Shown: positions 8,167 to 16,810 of the stretch, one piece after another
Layout of the letters: each line of letters opens with the position of its first letter
Position numbering within the stretch: position 1 is the first letter of the stretch
Translations under genes and position numbers: made by a program
Notes under the pieces: model-generated
The model's input: the letters and a program-made list of their open reading frames with translations, nothing else
Told to the model about the DNA's origin: nothing
The model's database searches: none
NCBI GenBank assembly: GCA_012030715.1
Contig: JAAUUJ010000017.1
Location: forward strand, 1 to 39,577
DNA length: 39,577 bases
DNA from: Synechococcaceae cyanobacterium SM2_3_1
Lineage (GTDB): Bacteria; Cyanobacteriota; Cyanobacteriia; Thermostichales; Thermostichaceae
Direction of reading: 5' to 3'

Positions 8167-9159
8167 TCAATTGCGTTTGAATAGCCGACCCAAGAGTCCG
8201 CCCCCACCTTCTTTGGTGGCCTTTCCTTTGGATGCGATCTTTTGGGGCTGAGGGGTGCGGGCAGGAGGTGCGGTGGGATCATCCAGTCCTCTGGTCTGAG
8301 CCTCCTCTTTCATCCCCTGTTTGGCCTCTTCATTGGTGGGGTCGATGCGGTAGGCATGCTGGAGATCTTCTTTGGCCATGGTGCGATTTCCCTGCCTCAA
8401 CTGGGCAATTCCTCGCAGGGCATAGAAACTGGCTTCCAGAGGAGATTTATTGATGGCAATGGTTAGAAACTGAACAGCCTCGCGGTACTGCTTATTGTCG
8501 ATCATTTGCTGCCCTTGTTTGAAGCGCTTGTCGGCATCCAGTCTTGCCGCTTCTTCAGGACTGACCACAGGGGGCTTCGGTACCGCTTCTGCGACTGTAT
8601 TGGGTTGAGGATCTGTGGATGGGGTGCTGGTGGAGATGGTTGAGGAACTTGAGGCTTGTTCGGCTTGACCTGTTTCCCGCAGGAGCAAATAGGCCAGATT
8701 CAATTCACTCAGCTGGATGGTCATCTCGGCAACCTGATCCAGGGAAGCGTACTGTTCCTTCGCCAATTGGTGGATCAGTTCTGCGTACTCTGTGCGCCAT
8801 TGAGGGGAGCGCCGCAGTCTAGAAACCTTTTCCGAGTTAGGCCACAGTTCCGCCAGGGGTTTTTGTTGCAGAAGCCGTTCCACCCGGATTTTGAGGACAG
8901 CATCGTACTCAATACGTTCCTTGTCCTTGCAGAGGATTTCTTTGGCCGGGTTGATCACCTTGGCAATCAGACGGGTTGCGCGGTCAGCCTCCTCAGAACG
9001 CCCCACAAAGCCGACCCGCAGTGCTTTGCACACCTGCTTGTAGCTATCACTGATTTGCTTTGCCTCCGCACTAATGGGAGCACCCAGGATTGCGTAGTAG
9101 TCAGATTCGTACCGAGCTAATCCTTGGTTAATGGTGGGGAGTTCAGAGTTGGATCCCAT
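8167..9159 (-). CDS. J-domain-like and TPR protein lacking the HPD motif
   Basis: About 330 residues. The N-terminal region (YYAILGAPISAEAKQI, then NPAKEILCKDKERIEYD) has the shape of a J domain, but the HPD tripeptide that stimulates DnaK is absent. A helical middle and a Ser/Thr/Pro linker follow. Next come about two TPR units (FKQGQQMIDNKQYREAVQFL, YALRGIAQLRQGNRTMAKED) and a Gly-rich basic C-terminus (GGGGLLGRLFKRN). No signal peptide is present. The start is uncertain: ATG codons at 9168 and 9159 both overlap the upstream gene. It is the last gene of the suhB - solute-binding protein operon. Its stop lies 6 nt from the TnpB right-end hairpin. Confidence 0.75.
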   Translation of the reverse strand: MGSNSELPTINQGLARYESDYYAILGAPISAEAKQISDSYKQVCKALRVGFVGRSEEADRATRLIAKVINPAKEILCKDKERIEYDAVLKIRVERLLQQKPLAELWPNSEKVSRLRRSPQWRTEYAELIHQLAKEQYASLDQVAEMTIQLSELNLAYLLLRETGQAEQASSSSTISTSTPSTDPQPNTVAEAVPKPPVVSPEEAARLDADKRFKQGQQMIDNKQYREAVQFLTIAINKSPLEASFYALRGIAQLRQGNRTMAKEDLQHAYRIDPTNEEAKQGMKEEAQTRGLDDPTAPPARTPQPQKIASKGKATKEGGGGLLGRLFKRN

Positions 9160-10043
9160 AGCTGCCATTCCTCCAAGATTTGTTTCAGCGTGCCATTCCC
9201 CTTAAGGGAGGTCATTGATTGGTTAAGCCTTTCTAGCAGGGTAAGCTGTCCTGGGGCGACAACGCCCACTAAAGGTTGCGGGAACAGAGGGGGGCCTGAT
9301 AAACGTAGAGGAGGTCCTGGCTCGGAAAGAGCAGCCGTTGCTACAGGTTGATCCACCACAATAGCATCTAGCTGCCCTGATCTTAGCTGGTCAAAAAGAC
9401 GTTCAGGACGACTGGTCGCGAACAACCGTATGGGATTGCCTCGACTCTGGTTATAGGTTTCCAACAGTGCAGCCCCTGTACTACTCACTACAATGCCCAC
9501 TTTGCGGCCAAATAGTTGCGCCAGGCGCTCAGGTGGATCAGAAGCCTCTGCCGAAATGACCAGGCGTTGGGGACTGAGATAATAGGGTTGCGTAATCAGG
9601 TAGCCTTGAAGATCGAGCTGATGAGCTTCCCGAGCCCCCAGAATCAGATCAACTTCATCCTGAGTCAGGGATTGCAACTGCTGACTCCAGGGAATGTAGA
9701 TAGGTTGCAGCTCCACACCTAATTCAGCAGCAATTGCCTGTAGGATATCCCATTCAAAGCCAGCATAGGTGCGCTTCTCAGGATCGGCATAGAGATAGCC
9801 TTCCCCCACACTGGGATCCACGCCGACTCGGATCTGGCCCTGTCGCTGAATGCGCTGCCAGAGATCTTGGGGGTGGGGTTGTTGGGCCAGCGGTAAGGAC
9901 TCATGTTGGGGAGCTGGCCATTCAGATTGGAGGGGGAGGGCAAACGCAGTCCCCGTGGATTCCCAGGGGCTGACGGTGGCTCTAGCGAGTGCTATCCCCA
10001 TGCCCATGAATCCCAGGAACAAGGGGGTGCTGAATTTTGTCAT
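9117..10043 (-). CDS. Family 3 extracellular solute-binding protein (amino-acid type)
   Basis: A 308-residue periplasmic binding protein of the SBP_bac_3 family, the receptor class for amino-acid ABC importers. A hydrophobic N-terminal signal segment is followed by a spacer rich in Pro and Gln. The domain opens with IRVGVDPSVGEGY, then TYAGFEWDILQAIAAELGV, and later LDAIVVDQPVATAAL and a final helix EEWQLWDP. No lipobox cysteine is visible. There is no ABC permease or ATPase in the window, so it is an orphan receptor or serves a distant transporter. The ATG overlaps the suhB stop by 4 bp (ATGA), showing a tight operon. Confidence 0.85.
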   Translation of the reverse strand: MTKFSTPLFLGFMGMGIALARATVSPWESTGTAFALPLQSEWPAPQHESLPLAQQPHPQDLWQRIQRQGQIRVGVDPSVGEGYLYADPEKRTYAGFEWDILQAIAAELGVELQPIYIPWSQQLQSLTQDEVDLILGAREAHQLDLQGYLITQPYYLSPQRLVISAEASDPPERLAQLFGRKVGIVVSSTGAALLETYNQSRGNPIRLFATSRPERLFDQLRSGQLDAIVVDQPVATAALSEPGPPLRLSGPPLFPQPLVGVVAPGQLTLLERLNQSMTSLKGNGTLKQILEEWQLWDPTLNSPPLTKD

Positions 10044-10888
10044 GGCTGGGCCTCAGACGACGAGCAACGCATGGGAAAAGCCTGCCCCAGGGGTCGAACC
10101 TGGGCTAGCTCAGTTTGCATTTGTGCATGCAGATGTCCGTTGGTGGCCAACACTCTCCCTGAAAAGATATCAACAGGAGATCCATCATAGGCGCTCACCT
10201 GGCCCCCCGCCTCTTGAACCAGCACAATGCCTGCTGCGATATCCCAGGGGGACAACCCACGCTCCCAGTAGCCGTCCAGCTGTCCTGTCGCCACAAAGGC
10301 CAGATCCAGAGCGGCTGATCCCCCTCGCCGCACCCCTTGTGTCAGATGGGTAAAGTGGCAAAACTCGGCGTAGTTATTATCTTCAACCTCTCGCCGATCG
10401 TACGCAAAGCCAGTAACCAGCAGACTCTGGGCTAGGGTTGGGGATGCGGAGACACGAATGGGACGGCGATTGCAGGTAGCCCCTTGACCATGACTGGCCT
10501 GAAACAGTCGGTGATGAAAGAGATCATAGACCACTCCCAACACGGGATGCTGCTGATAGAGCAGTCCAATGGAAACCGATGCAAAAGGATAGCCATGGGT
10601 GAAATTGGTGGTGCCATCGATGGGATCAACCACCCAGCAGAATTCTCCTTGATCCAGCCCATGCCAGCCAGTCTCCTCGGTCAGCACAGGATCGGAGGGA
10701 AAGTGGCGGTTTAAGATTGTGAGGATCAGGGTTTCTGCCTTGGTATCAGCATCGGTGACAAGATCTCCGGGTCTTTTTTCCTGGATGTCTAGCTGATCCT
10801 GTTGCCAGTTTTGGAGTAAGCCCGCCGCCGCCGCCGCTGCTTCACTGGCGACATCTAATTGCCGAGACAGATCGAGACGGTAGAACAT
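10040..10888 (-). CDS. suhB: Inositol-1-monophosphatase family protein
   Basis: A 282-residue Mg-dependent phosphatase of the inositol monophosphatase/SuhB family. Metal-binding motifs are visible: DADTKAE, the acidic EETG loop, WVVDPIDGTTNFTHG, and SPWDIAAGIVLVQEAGG near the C-terminus. The family removes phosphate from inositol-1-phosphate or related sugar phosphates, and the exact substrate cannot be told here. It is the first gene of a three-gene minus-strand operon. A T-arm-like palindrome at 10087-10103 is within the coding region and has no tRNA around it. Confidence 0.9.
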   Translation of the reverse strand: MFYRLDLSRQLDVASEAAAAAAGLLQNWQQDQLDIQEKRPGDLVTDADTKAETLILTILNRHFPSDPVLTEETGWHGLDQGEFCWVVDPIDGTTNFTHGYPFASVSIGLLYQQHPVLGVVYDLFHHRLFQASHGQGATCNRRPIRVSASPTLAQSLLVTGFAYDRREVEDNNYAEFCHFTHLTQGVRRGGSAALDLAFVATGQLDGYWERGLSPWDIAAGIVLVQEAGGQVSAYDGSPVDIFSGRVLATNGHLHAQMQTELAQVRPLGQAFPMRCSSSEAQP

Positions 10889-10954
10889 CGGGGACTCCCT
10901 TGCTTGCGATGGTCGAAGGACAGGTGATTGGGTGTACCTTCAGGATAAAGGGGA

Positions 10955-11581
10955 ATGGCTGAGGCCCGAATCGGAGCGTGGTCAGTGACACCTGGAATGT
11001 CGTTGTGGTTAACTGAGGATAGCCGCTCAGTACAACCATGTTGTCCAGGTAACCTAAATTGCGGTTTGGGGTTGATAGGGTTGCAAAAGAATCATCATGT
11101 ATCCGTACCACCAGAGGAGAGCTGGGGATCCTCAGATCCGCTGGAGGAAAATTTATTTGATGATGCTGCTCCCTTAAAGCCGTTGCCACAGCCGGAATTT
11201 ACTCTGGCGCTGTACCACCCCACCCGACCCTGCAGTTACATTCTGCGTGGGGATGCCTATGCCATTGGCCGCGATCAGACGAATGCCATCCGCATCAATA
11301 ACCGCTTTGTCTCCCGTCGTCATGCCTATTTAGTGCGAGTACCCAGTCAATCGGCGCGGCAACGGTTTACCTACTGTCTCATTGATGGGAACCGCAAAGG
11401 GCAGACTAGTACAAATGGGGTATTTGTCAATGGTCGCAGGGTCGCCACCCATTATCTTCAAAGTGGCGATGTGATTCATTTTGGTCCTGAGATCAAAGCC
11501 TATTTCTTTGAAATTATTCCCGTGCCTGCCGTTCCCCACCCTTTTGACAGTCAGTTTTCATTCAACGGACCCAGTGCTTGA
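10955..11581 (+). CDS. FHA domain protein
   Basis: A forkhead-associated domain occupies about residues 85-195: YAIGRDQTNAIRI, then NRFVSRRHAYLV, then TSTNGVFVNGRRV and LQSGDVIHFG. The FHA phosphothreonine-binding residues (GR, S-x-R-H, N-G) are all there. The protein would read Ser/Thr phosphorylation, but no kinase is nearby. The N-terminal 80 codons are of doubtful coding quality and no good ATG with a Shine-Dalgarno is seen close to the domain, so the true start is uncertain; it could be a later TTG around 11080. It is divergent from suhB and followed by tRNA-Gln. Confidence 0.75.
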   Translation: MAEARIGAWSVTPGMSLWLTEDSRSVQPCCPGNLNCGLGLIGLQKNHHVSVPPEESWGSSDPLEENLFDDAAPLKPLPQPEFTLALYHPTRPCSYILRGDAYAIGRDQTNAIRINNRFVSRRHAYLVRVPSQSARQRFTYCLIDGNRKGQTSTNGVFVNGRRVATHYLQSGDVIHFGPEIKAYFFEIIPVPAVPHPFDSQFSFNGPSA

Positions 11582-11627
11582 CAGCCGAGAAACCCGATCG
11601 CTAGACTGTTTAAGCGCAACTGAGAAA

Positions 11628-11699
11628 TGGGGCATCGCCAAGCGGTAAGGCAGCGGGTTTTGGTCCCGCCATTCGGTGGTTCGAATCCATCTGCCCCAG
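11628..11699 (+). tRNA. tRNA-Gln (anticodon TTG)
   Basis: A complete cloverleaf can be drawn. The acceptor stem TGGGGCA pairs with TGCCCCA (11692-11698), followed by discriminator G. The D-arm region is GCCAAGCGGTAAGGC, the anticodon stem GCGGG/CCCGC encloses loop TTTTGGT with anticodon TTG, and the T-arm contains GGTTCGAATCC. The U1-A72 pair and G73 are typical of bacterial glutamine tRNAs. CCA is not encoded. Confidence 0.95.
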
Positions 11700-11702
11700 T
11701 TT

Positions 11703-12919
11703 TCAATCAAGATGGTTTTCTTCCTGGAAACGGGATCCCTGCGGGGATGACTGAAACCGACTCGGTGAAAAGGGATCCATGCACTTCTGAGAACCTCGGA
11801 GGTGCTCTACGAACAGACGAGCCAGAACCGGAATCACTGCGAGTGGATTGCTGAATCCGGTAAACAGATGTAATCCTGCGCAAGCCGAGACTTCTCCAAT
11901 CAGGGGCAGCTGATCCGCAGAAAAGGGAACCAGGCAGTGGTGCCACCTCCCGGGAAGTGCAGCCACCTGAGGCAGATAGTGACGGATCTGAGATCGGATC
12001 TGGGATTCACTGACAGCAGCATTGATTTGGGCTTCAGGATCGGTAAGCACACGACTGATCTGTCCTACCCTGAGGCTCCCATCCTGGAATTGAACCGCAC
12101 CCGGGTCGAGAATCGCAGTCGCGGGCTCATGTCCTCCCTGCTCCCAGAGGGGATCCAGGTCAGGGGTGCTGGCTTGCTGCTCCATCTGCATTCGTTGTAG
12201 ACGAGCAGGCATCACAAGGGTGGAGAGATTGATTCCATCCAGGGGGGGGATTTCTATCAGTTCAGCATGAGTAAAGTAAAGCCGGACCGAGATCCCCTGC
12301 TGCTGGAGCAAGGCACGACTGAGTCCTCCTGCACAAACAGCGACATGGGCAGCATGAAGGGTGTCGTGGGTAAGAACTGCGCCTGTAACCCGTTCGCCTT
12401 GACGTTGCAAGCCCACCACCTGATCAATTCGGACTTCTCCCCCAGCCCGGACAAAAGCTTCTCTAAAGGCAGTAGTAGTCAATTCCGGCTGTATGTGTCC
12501 GTGGGGAACGACTAATGCTGCCTCCAGGTGTTGCGGATCCAGTTGGGGCTCGAGCGCACAGGCTTCTTCGCTGCTAATTAGGGTGGGTGGGGTCAGGCAT
12601 TGCTGATAGTTCTCAAGCGTTTTTGCGGATCCTCTCCAGCTGCAATCGGCATGAGAAGCGTGAGTTGTCGAAACTGAATATCCTGATCCAGTTCTACAGA
12701 CAGCTGTTGGTATCTTGCTTCCCCCAACTGATAAAGAGGTTGTAGCAACGGCGTTTTGGCAGCCCAGAAGGCCAGACCCCCATAGCTGTAGCGGGTGGCT
12801 CCCTGCAGCGTCATGTCTTTTTCTACCAGCACCACTGAAAAACCCTGACGGATCAGCTCATAGCTGAGACAGGCTCCGGTGATGCCCCCACCTATGATCA
12901 CCCAGTCGTAACCTGTCAT
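11703..12919 (-). CDS. FAD-dependent oxidoreductase, DAO / glycine-oxidase-like (frameshifted)
   Basis: A flavoenzyme of the D-amino-acid oxidase superfamily. The N-terminus has the dinucleotide-binding motif VIIGGGITGACLSYELIRQG and VVLVEKD. The second frame contains FREAFVRAGGEVR, VAVCAGGLSRALL and the C-terminal ADQLPLIGEV...LHLFTGFSNPLAV motif where FAD is bound again. The frame changes in a TTTTT run at 12620-12624. Adding one base gives about 405 residues, near the family's usual length. Substrate is unknown. The gene follows the Mo-nitrogenase-domain gene by 24 bp and is probably in its operon. The stop is 3 bp from tRNA-Gln on the other strand. Confidence 0.85.
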
Positions 12920-12943
12920 AGAATCCGCCTTCCTGACCCACCC

Positions 12944-13278
12944 TCAGGAGGATTGGTGCGAAGAGATGTACGGAGTAATATCCTCATGACAGGCGTCGGC
13001 CAAAAGCTGAGGGCACGAAATCTGAGGGCGACCACTTCGTCGAAAAACGGATTCAGTTTGCAGAGGGCAGGAATATGCATGATCTTTCGCTGGAAAAAGA
13101 TTACATCCCGCTCCAAGGGGCATTGCGGGGGAATCAGATGGCAAATGAGGTGGGCATAGCGTGGATCAGAAACCTGGATCTGATCTAAATACTGTCGAAC
13201 AGGCTGAAGCGGGTGCCAGGTAAAAAAGCTAAAACGGGGGACAACTCGGGAGCGGTGGAACCGCAGCAACACATTCAT
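12944..13278 (-). CDS. Stand-alone Mo-dependent nitrogenase C-terminal domain protein (frameshifted)
   Basis: A small cyanobacterial protein of the family named for the Mo-dependent nitrogenase C-terminus (PF06967). Visible motifs are CPLERDVIFFQRK, HIPALCKLNPFFDE and VALRFRALSF; the other frame continues with LADACHEDITPYI. The frame changes in AAAA at 13002-13005 (plus strand). One added base gives about 111 residues. I chose the ATG at 13278 because AAGGA lies 6 nt before it. Despite its name this domain is widespread in cyanobacteria without nitrogen fixation, and no nif gene is in the window. It precedes the FAD oxidoreductase. Confidence 0.75.
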
Positions 13279-13327
13279 ATCCATTCCTTGCAACTCAAAC
13301 GAGGCTGATTGTCAAGCCGGAACCACT

Positions 13328-13606
13328 TCATCGTTGTTGCGTTGAAACCAGAACCTTAAAAAACTCCGGATTCATGAGCTGGGGCTGATCCAGAAGGACC
13401 AGAGTCAGCCAGAAACAGCGATGAGGCCAAGACTCAAAGGACATACCCTTCTTCACTGTGCCCTCTGCCTTTGGTCCTGATAATTTCCTGGCAAGAAAAT
13501 CCGCGATTCGACAAGCAGCGTTGCCTCTCTTCGTAATCCTTAACAGTTTTCTGATGAATAAGTGTGCATCGTGAACTGATTTCTCAGGTTGTCGTTGGAT
13601 CAGCAC
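13328..13606 (-). CDS. Doubtful small ORF
   Basis: A 92-residue frame with a basic N-terminal half and a Trp/His-containing segment (MSFESWPHRCFWLTLVLL). It lies upstream of the Mo-nitrogenase-domain gene on the same strand. I recognise no family, and given the frequency of frameshifts here it may be part of a larger broken gene or not a gene at all. Confidence 0.3.
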   Translation of the reverse strand: MLIQRQPEKSVHDAHLFIRKLLRITKRGNAACRIADFLARKLSGPKAEGTVKKGMSFESWPHRCFWLTLVLLDQPQLMNPEFFKVLVSTQQR

Positions 13607-13681
13607 TCAGACCAGTCAGGCTTCAATCAACGCGCAGCAGATTGGCTAAAGTGGTGTCGCTGAGTTAGGGCTCTGTTCGGG

Positions 13682-14359
13682 ATGGGGTGGCTGGATTGGT
13701 TGATCGTACCCCCTTGCTGTCTTTGCCAGCGATTTGCGAAGCGAGGGGTGGGCTGCTTTTGTCTAGACTGTGCTGAACAATTGCAACAACAGAGCTATCC
13801 TGCCTGGGATGGGGTTGGGCCGACTTCTCAGCTTCCTGTTTATGCCTGGGGACCCTATCAAGGCTTGCTGCGCCGAGCGCTACAACAATTGAAATATCAC
13901 CGTCAGCCGCGGGTGGCAACCGTTTTGGGAAGATGGATGGGGCAGGCCTGGAATCAAGCTGCTCTGGCGGCTCCCAGATCTCTGGTGGTCGTGCCCATCC
14001 CTTTACATCTGGATCGGCTACGGCAACGGGGCTATAACCAGGCCGAATTGTTAAGCCGTGAATTTTGTGCCACCACCGGTCTGGCTCATGGGGCCAGGAT
14101 CCTGGAGAGAGTGCAGGTTACCCAACCTCAATTTGGGCTTTCCCGTTCTCAGCGGCAGGAGAATTTACAGAGGGCTTTTCAACTGAAAGCCTATCCCAAA
14201 GGTGGGGTGTTGCTCTTGGACGATATCTACACCACAGGTGCAACCATCTCAACAGCATCTGAAGTCCTGACTGCTGCAGGAGTGCAGGTGGCCGGAGTCG
14301 TAGTGGTTGCCCGCGCTGAGCTGCAATCCCAGTCGCATGATCAGCCGATTCAAGCGTAG
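13682..14359 (+). CDS. comF: ComF family phosphoribosyltransferase-like protein
   Basis: A 225-residue ComF homologue, a family needed for DNA uptake in naturally competent bacteria. The N-terminal zinc-ribbon cysteines are PPCCLCQR and CFCLDC. The phosphoribosyltransferase region includes VVVPIPLHLDRLRQRGYNQA and the PRPP-binding loop VLLLDDIYTTGATI. Length and order agree with cyanobacterial ComF. It is a lone gene between divergently oriented neighbours. Confidence 0.92.
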   Translation: MGWLDWLIVPPCCLCQRFAKRGVGCFCLDCAEQLQQQSYPAWDGVGPTSQLPVYAWGPYQGLLRRALQQLKYHRQPRVATVLGRWMGQAWNQAALAAPRSLVVVPIPLHLDRLRQRGYNQAELLSREFCATTGLAHGARILERVQVTQPQFGLSRSQRQENLQRAFQLKAYPKGGVLLLDDIYTTGATISTASEVLTAAGVQVAGVVVVARAELQSQSHDQPIQA

Positions 14360-14482
14360 GCATCATCTACTCAGGTGTCAACAACCCCTCCCACAAGGGG
14401 ATGGGGCTTGTGATTCAAAAATCATCGTTGCCTCGGACTGAGCCAACTGAGCCTCTTGGGAAACAGACTCTCTGTACCGTGG

Positions 14483-15001
14483 CTAGCTTGAACCAGAGGC
14501 TTCTGCTTCCTGCCATACCTGGTTGGCAAACTGCATCACCGGGTGGACAGGGGGCTTGGGCATAGATCTGAGGATCATCCCTGCATCAGCTGGTGTGCGA
14601 TCTCCCTTCCGCTGGTTGCAGGATTCACAGGCCAGGACCACGTTTTCCCAGCGGTGGACTCCCCCTCTGGACAGAGGCACCACATGGTCCAGAGTCATGT
14701 TATTGGTGCAACCACAGTATTGGCAACGGCCTCCATCGCGTTTGGCAACTTCTCGCCGTGTAACAGGGGGAACCTTCCAGGACCGCTCCCGACAATGAAA
14801 GGTCAAGCGTATATGTTCTGCAATACACCACTCCTGGTGGGCCGAGTGAATTGTCCACCGTTTGCCATGGAAGAGATGCACAGGTTCGGCACGACCGGAG
14901 ATCAGCAACACAATCGCCCGACGCATGGAGATCCGGCTGAGCGGCAGATAGGCCTGCGAAAACACAATGACGGAAGTCTCTAATATCCCGGATGTGGACA
15001 T
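14483..15001 (-). CDS. HNH endonuclease family protein
   Basis: A 172-residue protein. The N-terminal half (VIVFSQAYLPLSRISMRRA, LLISGRAEPV) is a conserved non-catalytic region of the cyanobacterial HNH family. The HNH domain at about residues 80-140 has CQYCGC, LDHVVPLSRGGVHRWENVVLA and CESCNQRKGD, so zinc cysteines and the catalytic His are in place. Housekeeping copies of this type are common in cyanobacteria and not linked to mobile DNA. The ATG at 15001 is preceded by GGGGG-rich sequence that may act as a Shine-Dalgarno. Confidence 0.9.
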   Translation of the reverse strand: MSTSGILETSVIVFSQAYLPLSRISMRRAIVLLISGRAEPVHLFHGKRWTIHSAHQEWCIAEHIRLTFHCRERSWKVPPVTRREVAKRDGGRCQYCGCTNNMTLDHVVPLSRGGVHRWENVVLACESCNQRKGDRTPADAGMILRSMPKPPVHPVMQFANQVWQEAEASGSS

Positions 15002-15155
15002 AACCCTGCCCCCTTTGGCAATTGAATCTTTTCCCCTAGCTCAGGGGCAGGTGATTCGGCAGCAACCCAACAATGGACAAAAAACAAACTACGGATATAG
15101 TACAAAATGTAATACAACCGAGTCAAGTCATGATTCTGATCAAACAACGCAGGGA

Positions 15156-15989
15156 TCAGGACAGGGGCGGATGGGCAGCGTGACAGGCCATTAACCAATT
15201 CAGAAGACGAGCCAGGGGTTGCGCAGATTGCCGGATCCCATTCGTGACAGATAATCCTCCCAGGGAGACCCCAAGCACCGGACGGGCTCGAAACAGTTCC
15301 AGACAGGTGCTCAGCAGACACTGCCAGGACACTCCTCCCGGTTCAGGGTAAGCAACTGCGGCCACGCTTGCCGGATCCAGGACGTTGGCATCAATGATCA
15401 GAAAGATGGGACAGGGGGGCAGATGTGCAATGACATCCTCAGCCTGCCATTCTTGCTGGGCCCAAAACACTGGACTGTGGTGCTGTTGTAGCCATTGCCA
15501 GGCGGTAGCACTGCTGCTGCGCATTCCCACATACACCACCTGGATCTGGGCGTTGTAAAGGCGTTCCACCCAACTGGCAGAACTCAGGTGAGGATCCTCA
15601 TCCGCCAACATTTGCTCTGGAACCGGAAATAAATTGGCATGAGCACTGCAGTAGACCACACAAAGCCTGGGCTCCTGTTTCCAGATAGCCCGCACTGCAC
15701 CCCAGGTGGCGGCCATCTGAGAAGGAAGGAGAATCGGCCACTGCTGACGTTTGAGGTGATGAGAAACGGCGGCTTCGCACATGGCGAAGGGGGGTTCGTC
15801 ATCCAGAGCCTCTAGCTGTCCGATGGCTAGCTTATCCACATCGATATTCAAGCGGGGCTCAAAGCCGCACAGATCCCTCCCCGCATTGAGAATGGCTGTA
15901 GGAGCCTGGGTATTGACCCCAAAAGCTGTCGGGATCAACATGATCTGGGCTTGATGGGGAGTAACTGGATGGAGCGACCAACGGGCCAT
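15156..15989 (-). CDS. Degenerate arginase/agmatinase (ureohydrolase) family protein
   Basis: A 277-residue protein with the ureohydrolase layout but damaged metal sites. The active DAHAD motif reads SAHAN (residues 115-119), and the S-x-D-x-D-x-x-D-P motif reads IIDANVLDP (198-206). The family's GGDHS motif is replaced by LPSQMAA around 88-94. Yet VVYVGMRS and PEPGGVSW are preserved. The binuclear manganese site would therefore lack several ligands, so arginine or guanidine hydrolysis is unlikely. The protein may be a structural or regulatory paralogue. The frame is intact over its full length, which argues for selection rather than decay. Confidence 0.7.
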   Translation of the reverse strand: MARWSLHPVTPHQAQIMLIPTAFGVNTQAPTAILNAGRDLCGFEPRLNIDVDKLAIGQLEALDDEPPFAMCEAAVSHHLKRQQWPILLPSQMAATWGAVRAIWKQEPRLCVVYCSAHANLFPVPEQMLADEDPHLSSASWVERLYNAQIQVVYVGMRSSSATAWQWLQQHHSPVFWAQQEWQAEDVIAHLPPCPIFLIIDANVLDPASVAAVAYPEPGGVSWQCLLSTCLELFRARPVLGVSLGGLSVTNGIRQSAQPLARLLNWLMACHAAHPPLS

Positions 15990-16314
15990 GAATTAAGTCT
16001 TCCGTTTCTAAGCTTCAGTCTGGCCTAGGAGGGGAAGCAATTCCAGCCGGATCTCACATCAAATTGTGAATATAAGTTGAGTTTTTGTTGCCTCAGACTC
16101 AGGGGGTAAGGATAAGAACGGACGCGGTGCCCTGTCTAGCCCTCCTGATTCCGAATCTAGCTCTGGGATCGACAAGAGGACTGCAACGAAAAATTACAGT
16201 TGTTCATCCAGAGGGATTACTCGGAAAAGCCCAGTGATAGGATTCTCAGCGAAGTGCAGTCTGCCCTTTTTGGTACTAAGGCTGCTGCGTGACCAACGAA
16301 ATAGAGAGGAATCT
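15990..16314 (+). promoter_or_regulatory. psaD upstream region (no gene)
   Basis: 325 bp between the divergent ureohydrolase-like gene and psaD, which must carry the psaD promoter and leader. A purine-rich AGAGGA lies 4 nt before the psaD ATG. An ATTACAGT (16193-16200) resembles half of an HLR1 site, but the second half is poor. No other gene or RNA is apparent. Confidence 0.5.
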
Positions 16315-16755
16315 ATGGCAGAAGCATTGAAAGCAGGGGATCCTCGTATTGGCGCGACCCTGCCCGAGTTTGGCGGATCAACGGGTGGTCTGCTCAGCAC
16401 TGCTGAACGGGAAGAAAAGTACGTCATTACCTGGACTGGGAAAGCGGGAACTGTCTTTGAAATGCCCACCTCGGGTGCCGCCATTATGAGTGACGGCAAA
16501 AACATGCTGACTCTGGCGCGCAAAGAACAGTGCCTGGCACTGGGTGCTACACTAGTTTCAGATTTCAAGATCAAAGATTATCAGATCTTCCGTATTCAGG
16601 CCGGGGAAGATCCAGTGCTGGTTCATCCTAAAGATGGCGTTTTCCCTGAGAAAGCCAACGAGGGACGTGACACTGTCGGGAAAGTGGATCGCAATATTGG
16701 CAACAATACCGAGCCCGCCACCCTCAAGTTTCGTGATGCCAACCCCTGGGACTAG
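16315..16755 (+). CDS. psaD: Photosystem I reaction centre subunit II (PsaD)
   Basis: A 146-residue stromal-side subunit of photosystem I that docks ferredoxin and stabilises PsaC. The sequence is unmistakable: [48 protein letters not shown] and the C-terminal [14 protein letters not shown]. The basic ferredoxin-contact region is intact. The frame is open upstream to 16234, but the family start and the AGAGGA ribosome site fix the ATG at 16315. It is monocistronic, with its own terminator downstream. Confidence 0.98.
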   Translation: MAEALKAGDPRIGATLPEFGGSTGGLLSTAEREEKYVITWTGKAGTVFEMPTSGAAIMSDGKNMLTLARKEQCLALGATLVSDFKIKDYQIFRIQAGEDPVLVHPKDGVFPEKANEGRDTVGKVDRNIGNNTEPATLKFRDANPWD

Positions 16756-16810
16756 TCCACTTTTGATTGGGTGAAGGAAAACATCAAAGGGATCTTCTTC
16801 TTAATAGGCG

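Noticed and set aside
10087-10103. T-arm-like stem-loop CCAGG/CCTGG with a TTCGACC loop on the minus strand
   Set aside because: No acceptor, D or anticodon arms can be drawn around it, and it lies in the conserved end of the inositol-monophosphatase gene.
16193-16210. Possible HLR1 site upstream of psaD
   Set aside because: Only the first half (ATTACAGT) is passable; the second half departs too far from consensus.
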